Source: Sphingomonas lacusdianchii (GTDB taxonomy: Bacteria; Pseudomonadota; Alphaproteobacteria; Sphingomonadales; Sphingomonadaceae). Taken from it: a stretch of 64,000 bases of DNA. A model generated the notes under the pieces. The model had not been told where the DNA came from, did no database searches, and saw only the letters and a list, made by a program, of their open reading frames with translations. The stretch covers positions 248,001 through 312,000 of the forward strand of contig NZ_JAKRET010000003.1 of assembly GCF_022664395.1 (NCBI RefSeq), in the 5' to 3' direction. Below, in pieces: positions 1 to 9,453 of this stretch (position 1 is the stretch's first letter; the number at the start of each line of letters is the position of its first letter). Position numbers and translations under genes: made by a program.

Positions 1-1832
1 AGGATCGCGTCGGTATAGCGCCCGCCATCCTCGGTCAGCTTGCCGGCATAGCCCGCCTGCAACATCTCGGCGAAGCCCTTGATCGAGGTCAGCGGCGTGC
101 GCAATTCGTAGCTCATTGATGCGACGAACGCGTTCTTCACGCGATCGGCCGCCTCCAGCGCTTCGTTGCGGTCGCGCAATGCCTGCTCCATGCGGCGGCT
201 GTCGGAAATATCAAGCATCGTCAGCAACGCATTGCCATCGGGCAGCGGCACCGCGCCGAACTCGTAATGCCGCCCATCGGCCATGGCGAAACGCCCCGAC
301 CGCTGCATGCGCTGTTGCGTGGCAAAGCGGACCAGTTCGGGAATCAACGCGGCGCGGCCGGGATTGGCAAGGCTGTCGGCGACCCGCTCGGCCAGCGCAT
401 CGACGCGCGGATGCCCGTCGAGGAACGCATCGTCCAGACCCCAGACCTGCCGGAATTTCGCGTTCCATATCTGCAGGCGACCATCGGCCGCGAACACGCC
501 TAGCGCCTCGAACAAATTGTCGAACGTCGCGGTGCGCACGCGCAGGAGCGTGTCGCGCGCGCTGGCCAGCTGCACTTCCTCGGTCCGATCCTCGAAGATC
601 AACAGCAGTCCGCCTTCGGGCAGCGGTTGCGCGACGACGCGCAGATGGGTGCCGCCCGGCACATGCCATTGCTCCTCGATCGCGCCCTCGGCCGCGCGGA
701 ACCAGTCGCGCCGTTCCGCCTTCCACCCCGGAAAGTCCCGGACTTCGGGCAGGCGCTTCGCCTCACGCATCCGGTCGAGCACGCGGTCGAATTCGGGGCG
801 ATCGGCCAGCCATTCGGGCTTCATCGCAAAGGCGCGGATGAACGGCTGGTTGTAGAATACCAGTGTCCGGTCGGGCGCGAACTGCGCGACTCCGGCCGAC
901 AGTCGATCGAGCATCGCCCGCTGCGCATCGCGACTGCGCTTCAGCTTGCCGCGCGCTTCCTCGATCTCGTGCACGTCGATCGCGAAGCCGCCCGTCCCGC
1001 CGTCGCGCAGCGGCATGTCGTGAACGCGCAGCATCCGCCGTTCGCCATTGATCGTCGCGGGCATCGCCGCCTGTTGCGGCTGCCCGGTATCGCGCGCGAT
1101 CGACGCGCTGGCCAGCGGCCCGCCCATGCCGACGCCCTCGACCAGCTCGACCTGTCGCGCGATCACCTCGCCCGCGTCCAGCGCGTCGACCGCGCGGACA
1201 TAGGCGGTATTGACCATCGCCAGCCGCAGCGAATCGTCGCGATACCACATCGGCATCGGTGCGGCCTCGATCAGGCTGGACAGCGCATCGAACGCCGCGC
1301 GATATTCCTCCGCCTCGGCACCCAGCGTCGCGATCTCGTCATGAAATTCGGTCGCGTCGAAGAACCAGACCAGCACCCCGCCCGGCGTGTTGAGCGCAGG
1401 CGGCGCGCGATCGCCGATCGCGAACAAGGAGCGCGCGGATCCGGTCGCGCGAATGACGGTACGGAACGGCTTTCCCCCGCGCAGCGCGGCGTTGATCGCG
1501 TCGAGCAGCCGTTCGGCGCTGCCGGGTTCGAGGCCGTTGTCTGGATTGCCCAGATCGACGGCGCTTGCCGGCATTTCGGCCTGCCCCAGCCGATCGGCGA
1601 GCGGGCGATCGATCGACAACCGCCCATCGGCGCGCACCACCATCGCCAGCGCCGGCGACACCGCCAGCGTCGCGCGCAGCGAATCGAACAGCGCCCGATC
1701 CGCCATCGCCCCCCGCCGCGCCGACACCCCGACATACAGCGCCCAGACGCTGCCGACGATCAACACCGCCAGCACCGCGCCGCACAAGATGGCCATGGTC
1801 GGGTCGATTACGATCAAGTAGCTGCTCCGCAC
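1..1832 (-). CDS. divL: DivL-like PAS sensor kinase (3' end outside window)
   Basis: Membrane-anchored multi-PAS protein running off the left edge; its C-terminal ATPase domain lies outside. One N-terminal transmembrane segment (AILCGAVLAVLIVGSVWALY) is followed by several PAS-like modules (for example around plus positions 1250-850 and 620-250) and then the HisKA helix, whose H-box reads ASMSYELRTPLTSI. Tyr (plus positions 108-110) stands where a histidine kinase has its phosphoacceptor His. This is the hallmark of DivL, the cell-cycle regulator that controls CckA (Caulobacter Tyr550). A GTG at 1832 or an ATG at 1796 could start it; neither has a clear Shine-Dalgarno, and the longer form is given. 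In many alphaproteobacteria this gene lies beside ahcY; here 4.5 kb separates them. DivL identity is inferred from the Tyr, the architecture and the ahcY neighbourhood. Confidence 0.8.
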   Translation of the reverse strand, partial: MRSSYLIVIDPTMAILCGAVLAVLIVGSVWALYVGVSARRGAMADRALFDSLRATLAVSPALAMVVRADGRLSIDRPLADRLGQAEMPASAVDLGNPDNGLEPGSAERLLDAINAALRGGKPFRTVIRATGSARSLFAIGDRAPPALNTPGGVLVWFFDATEFHDEIATLGAEAEEYRAAFDALSSLIEAAPMPMWYRDDSLRLAMVNTAYVRAVDALDAGEVIARQVELVEGVGMGGPLASASIARDTGQPQQAAMPATINGERRMLRVHDMPLRDGGTGGFAIDVHEIEEARGKLKRSRDAQRAMLDRLSAGVAQFAPDRTLVFYNQPFIRAFAMKPEWLADRPEFDRVLDRMREAKRLPEVRDFPGWKAERRDWFRAAEGAIEEQWHVPGGTHLRVVAQPLPEGGLLLIFEDRTEEVQLASARDTLLRVRTATFDNLFEALGVFAADGRLQIWNAKFRQVWGLDDAFLDGHPRVDALAERVADSLANPGRAALIPELVRFATQQRMQRSGRFAMADGRHYEFGAVPLPDGNALLTMLDISDSRRMEQALRDRNEALEAADRVKNAFVASMSYELRTPLTSIKGFAEMLQAGYAGKLTEDGGRYTDAI

Positions 1833-1949
1833 GCGGACATTGTTACACTGCCCATTGTCGGTCCATAGGACGAACCGGGGGCATGCGGGAAGGACCAGTG
1901 GCTTCGGAAATGGCCCAGTCATCGCAAAGCACCGCCGAAAGGAGTCGTG

Positions 1950-3053
1950 ATGTGGTCGAATGCTGGCTTGCCCGATCTGCAGCGCATGCTCGATCAAGCA
2001 GCAAGCTATGACCCGGCAGCCACGCGCATCGACATCTCGCCGGGACTCGCCGACTGGATGCTCGAACATCGGACGTCGCTGGCGTTCACTTCCTATCAGA
2101 CGGGACAGTTGATCCTCGCCGGCGTCGATCCGCAGGGCCGCGTCGCATTCAACGAACAGAGTTACGCGCGCGCGACGGGACTATGCTTTGTTGGCGGTTC
2201 GCTGCGGGTCGCCTCGATGTTCCAGCTGTGGCGGCTTGAGAACATGCTGCAGCCGGGCCAATATGCAAACGGCGCACATGATGCGGTTTTCGTTCCGCGG
2301 GCGGCTGCCACGGTCAATTACGTCGATACGCACGAGGTCGATGTCGATCGGGACGGGAATGTTCTGTTCGTCAACACCCGCTACTCCTGCATTGCGATCA
2401 CCGACGACCGGTGGAGTTTCCGGCCGGTCTGGCAACCCGCCTTCATTTCGGCGCTGGTTCCCGAAGATCGCTGCCATTTGAACGGGCTCGGAATGGTCGA
2501 CGGCCGCCCGGCCTTTGCAACCGCTGCCGGCGTTTCCGATCGGCAAGGTGGTTGGCGCGCCAGCAGGACCGATGGCGGAATATTGATCGACATCGCGGGC
2601 GATCGCATCGTTACCGATCGCCTGTCGATGCCGCACTCCCCGAGATGGTATGATGGGGCGGTGTGGCTCCTTGATTCGGGACGGGGACGCCTAGTACGAA
2701 TCGATCCCGTCACCGGCCATATCGATCCGGTGGCGAACTGCCCCGGCTTCCTGCGTGGGCTGGCCTTCCACGCCGGCCACGCGATCGTGACCGTCTCCCG
2801 GACACGCGAAAACAGCGCACGCGAACTCGCGGAGCAGACCGATTTCGAACGGACCGGGACGCCGTCGCAATGCGGCGTGCTGGTCATAGAGCTACGCAGC
2901 GGCAGGATCGTCCAGTCGATCCTGTTCGACGGCAAGATTACCGAGATGTTCGCGGTCACGGCGTTGCCCGGTATCCGCAACCCGATCTCGCTGGGTCCGC
3001 AGACGGTCGACATGATCGGGACCGTCGCGTTCGACCCCAACTGGAACGGATAA
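1950..3053 (+). CDS. TIGR03032/DUF4915 family protein
   Basis: Predicted 367-residue protein of unknown function, recognised as TIGR03032 by family landmarks: CHLNGLGMVDGRPAF near the middle, LSMPHSPRWYDGAVWLLDSG, RIDPVTG, CPGFLRGLAF, a CGVLVIEL strand and a C-terminal LPGIRNP. The repeated W/G-rich strands suggest a beta-propeller-like fold. No signal peptide is visible. ATG 1950 is preferred over the in-frame GTG 1947 because AAAGGAG at 1938-1944 sits 5 nt before it. It converges with a TonB-dependent receptor, and the two share a hairpin between their 3' ends. Its activity is not known to me; a link with outer-membrane uptake is only suggested by the neighbour. Confidence 0.8.
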   Translation: MWSNAGLPDLQRMLDQAASYDPAATRIDISPGLADWMLEHRTSLAFTSYQTGQLILAGVDPQGRVAFNEQSYARATGLCFVGGSLRVASMFQLWRLENMLQPGQYANGAHDAVFVPRAAATVNYVDTHEVDVDRDGNVLFVNTRYSCIAITDDRWSFRPVWQPAFISALVPEDRCHLNGLGMVDGRPAFATAAGVSDRQGGWRASRTDGGILIDIAGDRIVTDRLSMPHSPRWYDGAVWLLDSGRGRLVRIDPVTGHIDPVANCPGFLRGLAFHAGHAIVTVSRTRENSARELAEQTDFERTGTPSQCGVLVIELRSGRIVQSILFDGKITEMFAVTALPGIRNPISLGPQTVDMIGTVAFDPNWNG

Positions 3054-3058
3054 AGGCA

Positions 3059-3090
3059 GGCGGCGGAATGCGCGATGCAATTCCGCCGCC
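3059..3090. terminator. Hairpin between convergent genes
   Basis: GGCGGCGGAA (3059-3068) pairs perfectly with TTCCGCCGCC (3081-3090) around a 12-nt loop. It lies between the stops of the TIGR03032 gene (3053) and the TonB receptor (3101), so it could end transcription from both sides. There is no clear U-tract. Confidence 0.5.
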
Positions 3091-3100
3091 GAACAGATGG

Positions 3101-6100
3101 TTAGAAGGCGACCGAGGCTCCAACGCGGAAGTAGCGTCCCAAGACACCCGGGAAGTAGGATACCGTGCCACCGCCGGTCGGCACCGGGTAAGGCGGCTTC
3201 TGATCCAAGACGTTGTCGACGACCAGTCGCATGCTGAACGTATCGTTGACGCGGAAGGTCGAGCCGAGATTGACGAACGCAACGTCGTTGACCTTGTTTG
3301 GCGTGCGGAAAAACGCCGTTGCGTTGGGATCCAGCGACGCGGGGCCGGTATAATTGACCTGAACGTACGTCGTCAGGAACTCGTCGTTATAGGTCAGCGT
3401 ACCGACGGCCGAATGTTTCGGATAACCGATACCATTGTCGGTTTGCGACGGCCGTGCGCCACGTTCCGCCGTGTAGGTCAGCGTGTCGAGATACTGGTAG
3501 CTGACGTTCAGCCCCAGCGTCCGGCCGCCGCCAAGCAGCCCGGCCGGCGTGCGATAGTCCACCGCGGCCAGGATGCCCTTGTAGTTCAGCGCCGCGCCGT
3601 TGAAGTAACCGGTCTGAATGAAGCTCAACTGATTGTCCGGGTCACGACGAACGAGGCTGCAGAACGGACTGTTCGGAAAATCGGGCGAATCATAGCAGTT
3701 CGCAACGATCTGGTCAGAACTCAGCTGGCTGATGACGTCGTTCACCTCGATATCGACATAGTCGATCGACGTCGTGAAACCTTTCAGGAAGCTTGGCCGA
3801 AGTACCGTTCCGACCGTGAAAGCCTTCGACTTTTCGTTGCGCAGGTTACGGTTGCCGGCCACCGCCTGCAGGAAGCTCGCATCGTCCGATAGTGCGTCGA
3901 AATTCGCGGGGATGCCGGCAGCGGCGCAGTTCCTGGCACGCGTGGCCGCGTTCGCGCCCTGATTTTGCTGGGCCTGATCGCACGGATCGGTGGCAAAGCC
4001 GTAGAAGCTCGACGCGGGATTGAACGCTTCGGTGATGAACGGCGCGCGGATCGCGCGAGTATAGTTGCCGCGAATGGTGATGTCCGCAATCGGCTGCCAA
4101 CTGCCGCCGGCCGTCCAGGTCGTATCGCCGCGGGCGATCGAGTGATCGACATACCGAGCAGCCCCCTGCAATTCCAGCGAATGGATGAACGGGATGTCGT
4201 TGTCCGGACTGATGAGCGACGCACGCATTTCGCCGAACACCTCATCGGTGTTGTAGCTGCCGCTCAACGGCTGGATGATGACCAACTGGCCATATGGCAC
4301 GCGGTCGTTGGCCGGATTGCCGTCACCATCAGCATCGGTCGTCGGATCGGGATCGGGACCGCCCGAATAGGCAGTGCCAGGATCGAACGCTTGGCTTTCC
4401 TCCCGATGTTCATAGCCGAGCGCCACGGAGAAATCGCCGCCGGGCAGCTTGAACAGCGGGCCGGTCAACGATGCCGTAAAGATACGCTGCTTGTTGACCG
4501 AATTCGGCGTGCCGATCGCAGTGACATAGTCGCGGGCCGCCTGCGACGTCTGCGCCCCGAACAGGTTGAGCGGCGCGCAGGTCGTGCTGATCGTCGGCGC
4601 CGGCGAATTGACCGCGCCCGGTGCGCAGACGATGTTGCCGCTCGCGTCGCGGACGGCGTTGACCGCGTTCAGGAAGTTCTGGGTCACGATCATCGGCGTG
4701 CGCGCGTTGGTTTCCGAACGGCCATAGTTGCCGACGATCTCGACCGTCCATTCGCGACCGAACGGCGACATGAACTTGCCATCGATACCGGCGACATAGC
4801 GCTGGATTTCGACATTGCCGGTCGAACGCCCGGTCGTGACGTCGGTGTTGGCGCGATTCAGGTAGAAGACGTCGTCCTCCGTCTGCGCCTGGATGATGCT
4901 GCGCGCCTGCGGCGACAGGAACGGGTTGTCGGTCGACAGGATGATCGCACCGGCGGGCGTTCCGGCATAGCCGAACAGATAGCTGTTATATTCCGGCTGA
5001 TCGCGCAGGTTGACGCCCTGGCTGCGGCTGTACCAGCCTTCGCCGAACAGACGCAGTTCATCGGTCAGTTGGAAGCTGAGCAGCATATTGGCGTTGTAGC
5101 GCTGCGTATCGGTCAACAGGTTGTTGAGCGGGACTAGGCTGTAGCCGTTGCCGCCATCAGCGTTGATCTGGAACGTCGTCGGGTTTCCGGCCGCGTTCAG
5201 CGGCCCGAACGACCGGCCGAAATCGATCGGGATCAGATTGCCCGATGCATCGAACTTCAACGCATTGCCGTTGGCGTCGACGAAACCGGCCTGCGGAAAA
5301 CGCAGCGATGCCTGCTGCTGCTTGCTGACCGGCAGGAAATCGAAAACCAGCGGGATGCCGAATTCGGAGATAGTCGGGATTCGGCGATCGGCGAAGATGA
5401 CCTGACTGAAGGGCGAAGTACGGTCGTTGGGACGACCGAAAAACCGGGTGAAACCGATGTCGGGACGGTCGGTCTGCAACAGCCCCTTGCCTTCGTTATA
5501 CTCGCCCGACAGCACGACGTTCAGCCGATCATCGAGGAAGTTCTTTCCGGCCAGAGCACGGACACGATAGTTCGGCGCGTCGCCGCGATCGGAAATGCCA
5601 TATTGTCCGTCGAGTTCGAACCCTTCGAAGTCGCGCTTCAGAATGACGTTCACGGTACCCGCGATCGCGTCCGACCCATAGATCGGCGCGCCGCCGATGA
5701 CGATCGTCTCGACCCGGTCGACCAGCTTGGTCGGGATGACGTTCAAATCGACCTGGTTACCGCCCTGCCCGGTCGGCCCGAAAATGGAAGCGGTGTTGGA
5801 ACCGACGAACCGACGTCCGTTGACCAGCGTCAGCGTGCGTTCCGAGCCGAGGCCGAGAAAGTTCACGAAACTCTGCCCGGGACCGAAGCTCGACTGGCCA
5901 CCGACGGGGCTGGATCCGGGCACGCCGAATGCGGGGAGTTCGTTCAGCGCCTGACCGATCGTCTCGAAACCGCGCTGTTCGATCTGTTCGGAACTGACGA
6001 CGACCGCCGGTTCGATCGAATCGAAATTCGGACGCGCGATACGCGATCCGGTGACGACGATCGCTTCACCATCGGCCTCGGCATCCTTCGAAGCCTGTTC

Positions 6101-6226
6101 CGGCAGCGATGCCGGCGCCTCGTCCTGCGTTCCGGCCGTGGCGCTCTGCGCCAATGCCGTCGAAGGCAGGCACGCAATCGCCAGCGCGATTGCCGAAACC
6201 GATCGACCCGATAAGTTCTTGATCAT
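3101..6226 (-). CDS. TonB-dependent outer-membrane receptor
   Basis: Outer-membrane active-transport channel of 1041 residues, using TonB/ExbBD energy; substrate unknown. A signal peptide (about residues 1-25, ending STALAQ) is followed by a TonB-box-like stretch (EAIVVTGSRI), a plug domain with ALNELPAF, LVNGRRFVG and a YGSDAIAGTVNVIL signature, and a long barrel with two cysteine pairs in predicted loops. It ends with a terminal Phe (GASVAF) as expected for BAM recognition. The start at 6226 is set by AGGGGGTG just upstream and by the signal peptide; longer frames lack both. It lies between ahcY and the DivL-like gene, converging with the TIGR03032 gene. It is transcribed in the same direction as ahcY but separated from it by a strong terminator. 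Confidence 0.93.
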   Translation of the reverse strand: MIKNLSGRSVSAIALAIACLPSTALAQSATAGTQDEAPASLPEQASKDAEADGEAIVVTGSRIARPNFDSIEPAVVVSSEQIEQRGFETIGQALNELPAFGVPGSSPVGGQSSFGPGQSFVNFLGLGSERTLTLVNGRRFVGSNTASIFGPTGQGGNQVDLNVIPTKLVDRVETIVIGGAPIYGSDAIAGTVNVILKRDFEGFELDGQYGISDRGDAPNYRVRALAGKNFLDDRLNVVLSGEYNEGKGLLQTDRPDIGFTRFFGRPNDRTSPFSQVIFADRRIPTISEFGIPLVFDFLPVSKQQQASLRFPQAGFVDANGNALKFDASGNLIPIDFGRSFGPLNAAGNPTTFQINADGGNGYSLVPLNNLLTDTQRYNANMLLSFQLTDELRLFGEGWYSRSQGVNLRDQPEYNSYLFGYAGTPAGAIILSTDNPFLSPQARSIIQAQTEDDVFYLNRANTDVTTGRSTGNVEIQRYVAGIDGKFMSPFGREWTVEIVGNYGRSETNARTPMIVTQNFLNAVNAVRDASGNIVCAPGAVNSPAPTISTTCAPLNLFGAQTSQAARDYVTAIGTPNSVNKQRIFTASLTGPLFKLPGGDFSVALGYEHREESQAFDPGTAYSGGPDPDPTTDADGDGNPANDRVPYGQLVIIQPLSGSYNTDEVFGEMRASLISPDNDIPFIHSLELQGAARYVDHSIARGDTTWTAGGSWQPIADITIRGNYTRAIRAPFITEAFNPASSFYGFATDPCDQAQQNQGANAATRARNCAAAGIPANFDALSDDASFLQAVAGNRNLRNEKSKAFTVGTVLRPSFLKGFTTSIDYVDIEVNDVISQLSSDQIVANCYDSPDFPNSPFCSLVRRDPDNQLSFIQTGYFNGAALNYKGILAAVDYRTPAGLLGGGRTLGLNVSYQYLDTLTYTAERGARPSQTDNGIGYPKHSAVGTLTYNDEFLTTYVQVNYTGPASLDPNATAFFRTPNKVNDVAFVNLGSTFRVNDTFSMRLVVDNVLDQKPPYPVPTGGGTVSYFPGVLGRYFRVGASVAF

Positions 6227-6341
6227 GCAACACCCCCTGTTGAACACGTTAATGTTATACAGGCGGCACCCGACGGCAGTCGCAATCACCCAAAAGTATG
6301 ATAGTAACATTGCTAACGAAATGTTGCATCTGCGCAACAGC

Positions 6342-6373
6342 AAAAAGCCCCGCCGGCAAATGCCGGCGGGGCT
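6342..6373 (-). terminator. Rho-independent terminator of ahcY
   Basis: A 13-bp perfect stem (6346-6358 with 6361-6373) separated by only two bases is followed on the minus strand by a T-run (complement of the A-run at 6342-6346). It lies 28 nt past the ahcY stop codon and insulates ahcY from the TonB receptor. Confidence 0.85.
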
Positions 6374-6400
6374 ATCAAAAACAACGAAATCTGAACGGGA

Positions 6401-7810
6401 TCAGTAGCGATAGTGATCCGGCTTGAACGGTCCTTCGACCGGCACGCCGATATAGCTCGCCTGCTTCGGGGTCAGCTTCGACAGCTTCACGCCCAGCTTT
6501 TCGAGGTGCAGTGCCGCGACCTTTTCGTCGAGGTGCTTGGGGAGCACATAGACTTCGTTCTTGTAGTTCTCGCCCTTGGTCCACAGTTCGATCTGCGCCA
6601 GCACCTGGTTGGTGAAGGACGACGACATCACGAACGACGGGTGGCCGGTGGCGCAGCCGAGGTTCACGAGGCGACCCTTGGCGAGCACGATGATCTGCTT
6701 GCCGTCGGGGAACTTCACCAGGTCGGTGCCCGGCTTCACTTCGTCCCATTCATAGTTGGACAGGGCAGCGATCTGGATCTCGCTGTCGAAGTGACCGATG
6801 TTGCAGACGATGCTCATCGGCTTCATCTTCGCCATATGCTCGGCGGTGATGACGTCGGCATTGCCGGTCGCGGTGCAGAAGATGTCGGCGCGTTCGACGG
6901 CTTCGTCCATCGTGACGACCTCGAAGCCTTCCATCGCCGCCTGCAGCGCGCAGATCGGATCGATTTCGGTGACCATGACGCGCGCGCCGCCGTTGCGCAG
7001 CGACTGGGCGCTGCCCTTGCCGACGTCACCGAAGCCGGCGACGCAGGCGACCTTGCCGGCCAGCATCACGTCGGTCGCGCGACGGATCGCGTCGACGAGC
7101 GATTCCTTGCAGCCGTACAGGTTGTCGAACTTCGACTTGGTGACCGAGTCGTTGACGTTGATCGCCGGGAAGGGCAGTTCGCCCTTCTTCGCGATCTCGT
7201 ACAGGCGGTGGACGCCGGTGGTCGTTTCTTCCGAAACGCCCTTCAGGTTCTTGACCGTCTCGGTCAGATAGCCCGGACGCTTGGCGATGAACGCCTTGAG
7301 CGCGCGCTGGAACTCGACTTCTTCCTCATTCTCCGGCTCGCCCAGCGTCGCGCCGGCTTCGAGCTTGGCGCCCCACAGCGCGAACATCGTCGCGTCGCCG
7401 CCATCGTCGAGGATGATGTTGGCGGTCTGGTCGCCCCAGTTGAAGATGTCGCCGACATAGTCCCAATAGTCCGCGAGGCTCTCGCCCTTGATCGCGAACA
7501 CCGGAATGCCCTTGGCCGCGATCGCGGCGGCGGCATGGTCCTGCGTCGAGAAGATGTTGCACGTCGCCCAGCGGACATCGGCGCCAAGGGCCACCAGCGT
7601 CTCGATCAGCACCGCGGTCTGGATCGTCATGTGCAGCGACCCGGTGATCCGCGCGCCCTTGAGCGGCTGCGACGCACCGAACTCTTCGCGCAGCGCCATC
7701 AGGCCCGGCATTTCGGTTTCGGCGATCTCGATTTCCTTGCGACCGAAATCGGCGAGGCCGATGTCGGCGATGACGTAATCGGTCTGCTTGTCGGCAATGG
7801 CGGTGGCCAT
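6401..7810 (-). CDS. ahcY: Adenosylhomocysteinase
   Basis: Cytosolic NAD-dependent S-adenosylhomocysteine hydrolase (SAH to adenosine and homocysteine), 469 residues, closing the methylation cycle that MetK opens. The Rossmann fold carries [12 protein letters not shown] (about residue 258), the substrate domain has [13 protein letters not shown], and the C-terminus ends KPDHYRY, whose Lys and Tyr reach the NAD of the neighbouring subunit in the tetramer. The ATG at 7810 is chosen over an upstream frame extension because CAGGAG lies 5 nt before it. A 20-bp palindrome (7896-7915), nearly identical to one upstream of metK, lies 86 nt before the start and probably controls expression in response to SAH. 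A strong terminator follows. Confidence 0.98.
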   Translation of the reverse strand: MATAIADKQTDYVIADIGLADFGRKEIEIAETEMPGLMALREEFGASQPLKGARITGSLHMTIQTAVLIETLVALGADVRWATCNIFSTQDHAAAAIAAKGIPVFAIKGESLADYWDYVGDIFNWGDQTANIILDDGGDATMFALWGAKLEAGATLGEPENEEEVEFQRALKAFIAKRPGYLTETVKNLKGVSEETTTGVHRLYEIAKKGELPFPAINVNDSVTKSKFDNLYGCKESLVDAIRRATDVMLAGKVACVAGFGDVGKGSAQSLRNGGARVMVTEIDPICALQAAMEGFEVVTMDEAVERADIFCTATGNADVITAEHMAKMKPMSIVCNIGHFDSEIQIAALSNYEWDEVKPGTDLVKFPDGKQIIVLAKGRLVNLGCATGHPSFVMSSSFTNQVLAQIELWTKGENYKNEVYVLPKHLDEKVAALHLEKLGVKLSKLTPKQASYIGVPVEGPFKPDHYRY

Positions 7811-7895
7811 GGATACTCCTGGAGCTTGGGCCATGGGCGCGCCCATGGCGGATGACTGCGCCTCTACCCACCCGTCGGGCGAAACGCAAATGCGA

Positions 7896-7915
7896 ATATA
7901 AAGATTTCTTTATAT
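7896..7915. promoter_or_regulatory. Candidate SahR-type operator upstream of ahcY
   Basis: Perfect palindrome with arms ATATAAAG and CTTTATAT around ATTT. A near copy, with one arm mismatch, lies before metK at 62322-62341. The shared position before two SAM-cycle genes fits the ArsR-family SAH regulator SahR described in Proteobacteria. The TAA stop of the upstream desaturase gene (7910-7912) falls inside the site. Assignment to SahR is inference. Confidence 0.7.
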
Positions 7916-8737
7916 CTGTTTCGTGACGGTAGCAGGCGAAGGCTCGGCGACGGCGCGGTCATAGGCCACCGGCAGGGTGATCCACTGGTGCAGCGTGCGC
8001 GGCTGGTCGACCTCGGCGATGCCGGTCGCCGGCCATTCGTCGCGCTCGGGCCACCATGCCGTGCCGAACATCCGGTCCCAGATGGTCGTGAACGCCCCGA
8101 AATTGCGGTCGAAATGCCTGGGCCCGACCGAATGATGAATGCGGTGAAAGCGATTGTCGACGACGACCCGCGACAATGGCCCGAGATGCCAGTGGCTCGA
8201 CGAATGGAGGAACGCGCCCTGCAGATGCAGCAGCACCAGCATCGCCGGCACCACCGGCCCCGCTTCGGACGCGATCAGGCTGGTCGGGATCGCGATCAGC
8301 AGGATCTGGACAAAGGGTTCGACCGGATGGTGATACGCGTTGACCACCGACAATTCGCGGATCGAATGATGCACCGCGTGATAGCGCCACAGCCAGCGAT
8401 GCTGCGCCCGGTGGCACCAATAGAAGAAGAAGTCGTAGATCGCCGCCCCGACGACCGGCGCGACGACCCACGAAACCGGCCCGCCCCACCCCGCCCCGGT
8501 CGGCAGCGTCAGCAGTGGCGGGATGCCGATCGCGCTCCACAGGACGCGGAACCCGGCATAGGCAATGCCGCTGATCGCCAGCCAGATCGCCCAGAACAAC
8601 AGGCCCGGCAGCCGCCCGCGCAGCGACTGGCGTTCGCGCGGCGTCAGCAATTCGACCGCGGTCATCATCGAAAAGCCGAAGCCGGTCACGCACAGCGTCG
8701 GCTTCACGGCTTCCCACAGGGCGGACGATATCGACAT
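7910..8737 (-). CDS. Sterol desaturase / fatty-acid hydroxylase family protein
   Basis: Integral-membrane di-iron oxygenase of 275 residues. Family histidine boxes are visible: WCHRAQHRWLWRYHAVHH with AYHHP, then HSSSHWH and RFHRIHHSVG. At least four hydrophobic segments surround them (for example LPGLLFWAIWLAISGIAYAG). The substrate cannot be read from sequence; relatives hydroxylate or desaturate lipids, carotenoids or sterols. It reads toward ahcY, and its stop codon lies inside the ahcY operator palindrome, so read-through into ahcY is possible. The start at 8737 gives the expected family length. Confidence 0.88.
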   Translation of the reverse strand: MSISSALWEAVKPTLCVTGFGFSMMTAVELLTPRERQSLRGRLPGLLFWAIWLAISGIAYAGFRVLWSAIGIPPLLTLPTGAGWGGPVSWVVAPVVGAAIYDFFFYWCHRAQHRWLWRYHAVHHSIRELSVVNAYHHPVEPFVQILLIAIPTSLIASEAGPVVPAMLVLLHLQGAFLHSSSHWHLGPLSRVVVDNRFHRIHHSVGPRHFDRNFGAFTTIWDRMFGTAWWPERDEWPATGIAEVDQPRTLHQWITLPVAYDRAVAEPSPATVTKQI

Positions 8738-8776
8738 CGCCGGGAACCTAGCCGCCCGCCCCCTAACAAAGCCTTG

Positions 8777-9337
8777 TCAGGCGGTGCCCGCCCCCGGCGA
8801 CAGCAGCCGCGTGTCTATGCCCGCCCGGTCGTACCCGCTGCGCCAGCGCTGCGCGGTCGGCACGTCGAACAACAGTCCGGCATCGCCGTCGACGTTCATC
8901 CATCCATGGCGCGACATTTCGGCGTCGAGTTGCCCGCCCTCCCAGCCGGCATAGCCAAGCGCGACCAAGAATCGCTCGGGGCCGGTCCCGCCGGCGATGG
9001 CGCGCAGCACGTCGACCGATCCCGACAGCGCCCATTTGCCCGCGACGTCGATCGTGTCCTGCCCGCCCCATCCGGCATCGTGCAGCACGAACCCGCGCCG
9101 CGTCTCGACCGGCCCGCCTTGATGAATCGGCACGTCGGGCGCCGCGCCCGGCTCGATTTCCAGCTGCGCGAGCAGCGCGTGCAGCGACAGTCGCTCGATC
9201 GTGTCGCCGATGCCGACGCCCATCGCGCCATCGGCGTCATGGCTGCACATCGCGATGACCGCATGGTCGAACCGGCGGTCGCCGATACCGGGCATCGCCA
9301 GCAATATCTGTCCGGTCAGGAATCGGGTCTGGTCCAT
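8777..9337 (-). CDS. YqgE/AlgH family protein (UPF0301)
   Basis: Cytosolic protein of 186 residues. The family begins LTGQILLAMPGIGDRRF and continues with HDADGAMGV, a conserved PIHQGGPVE, GWGGQD and LGYAGWEGGQLDAE, all present. YqgE/AlgH proteins are widespread, and AlgH was first named as an alginate regulator in Pseudomonas, but the molecular role is unsettled. Length matches the family. It lies 39 nt upstream of the desaturase gene on the same strand and is divergent from the peroxiredoxin gene. Confidence 0.92.
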   Translation of the reverse strand: MDQTRFLTGQILLAMPGIGDRRFDHAVIAMCSHDADGAMGVGIGDTIERLSLHALLAQLEIEPGAAPDVPIHQGGPVETRRGFVLHDAGWGGQDTIDVAGKWALSGSVDVLRAIAGGTGPERFLVALGYAGWEGGQLDAEMSRHGWMNVDGDAGLLFDVPTAQRWRSGYDRAGIDTRLLSPGAGTA

Positions 9338-9453
9338 GGTCGTCCGACGCTAATCGCCCGATGATCCGGGCGCCATGCTTGAAAACGGTCGAGACCGCTC
9401 CCACGCTCCGTCGGTACGCAGCGTTGCGTGCCGAATTTTTCCCGGAGAAGATG

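Noticed and set aside
6413-7855. Plus-strand open frame opposite ahcY
   Set aside because: Mirror of the conserved ahcY codons; no motifs, and the ahcY start is defined by a good ribosome-binding site.
7811-7895. SAM or SAH riboswitch upstream of ahcY or metK
   Set aside because: The leaders are short and I see no recognisable aptamer; the palindrome at 7896-7915 explains regulation better.
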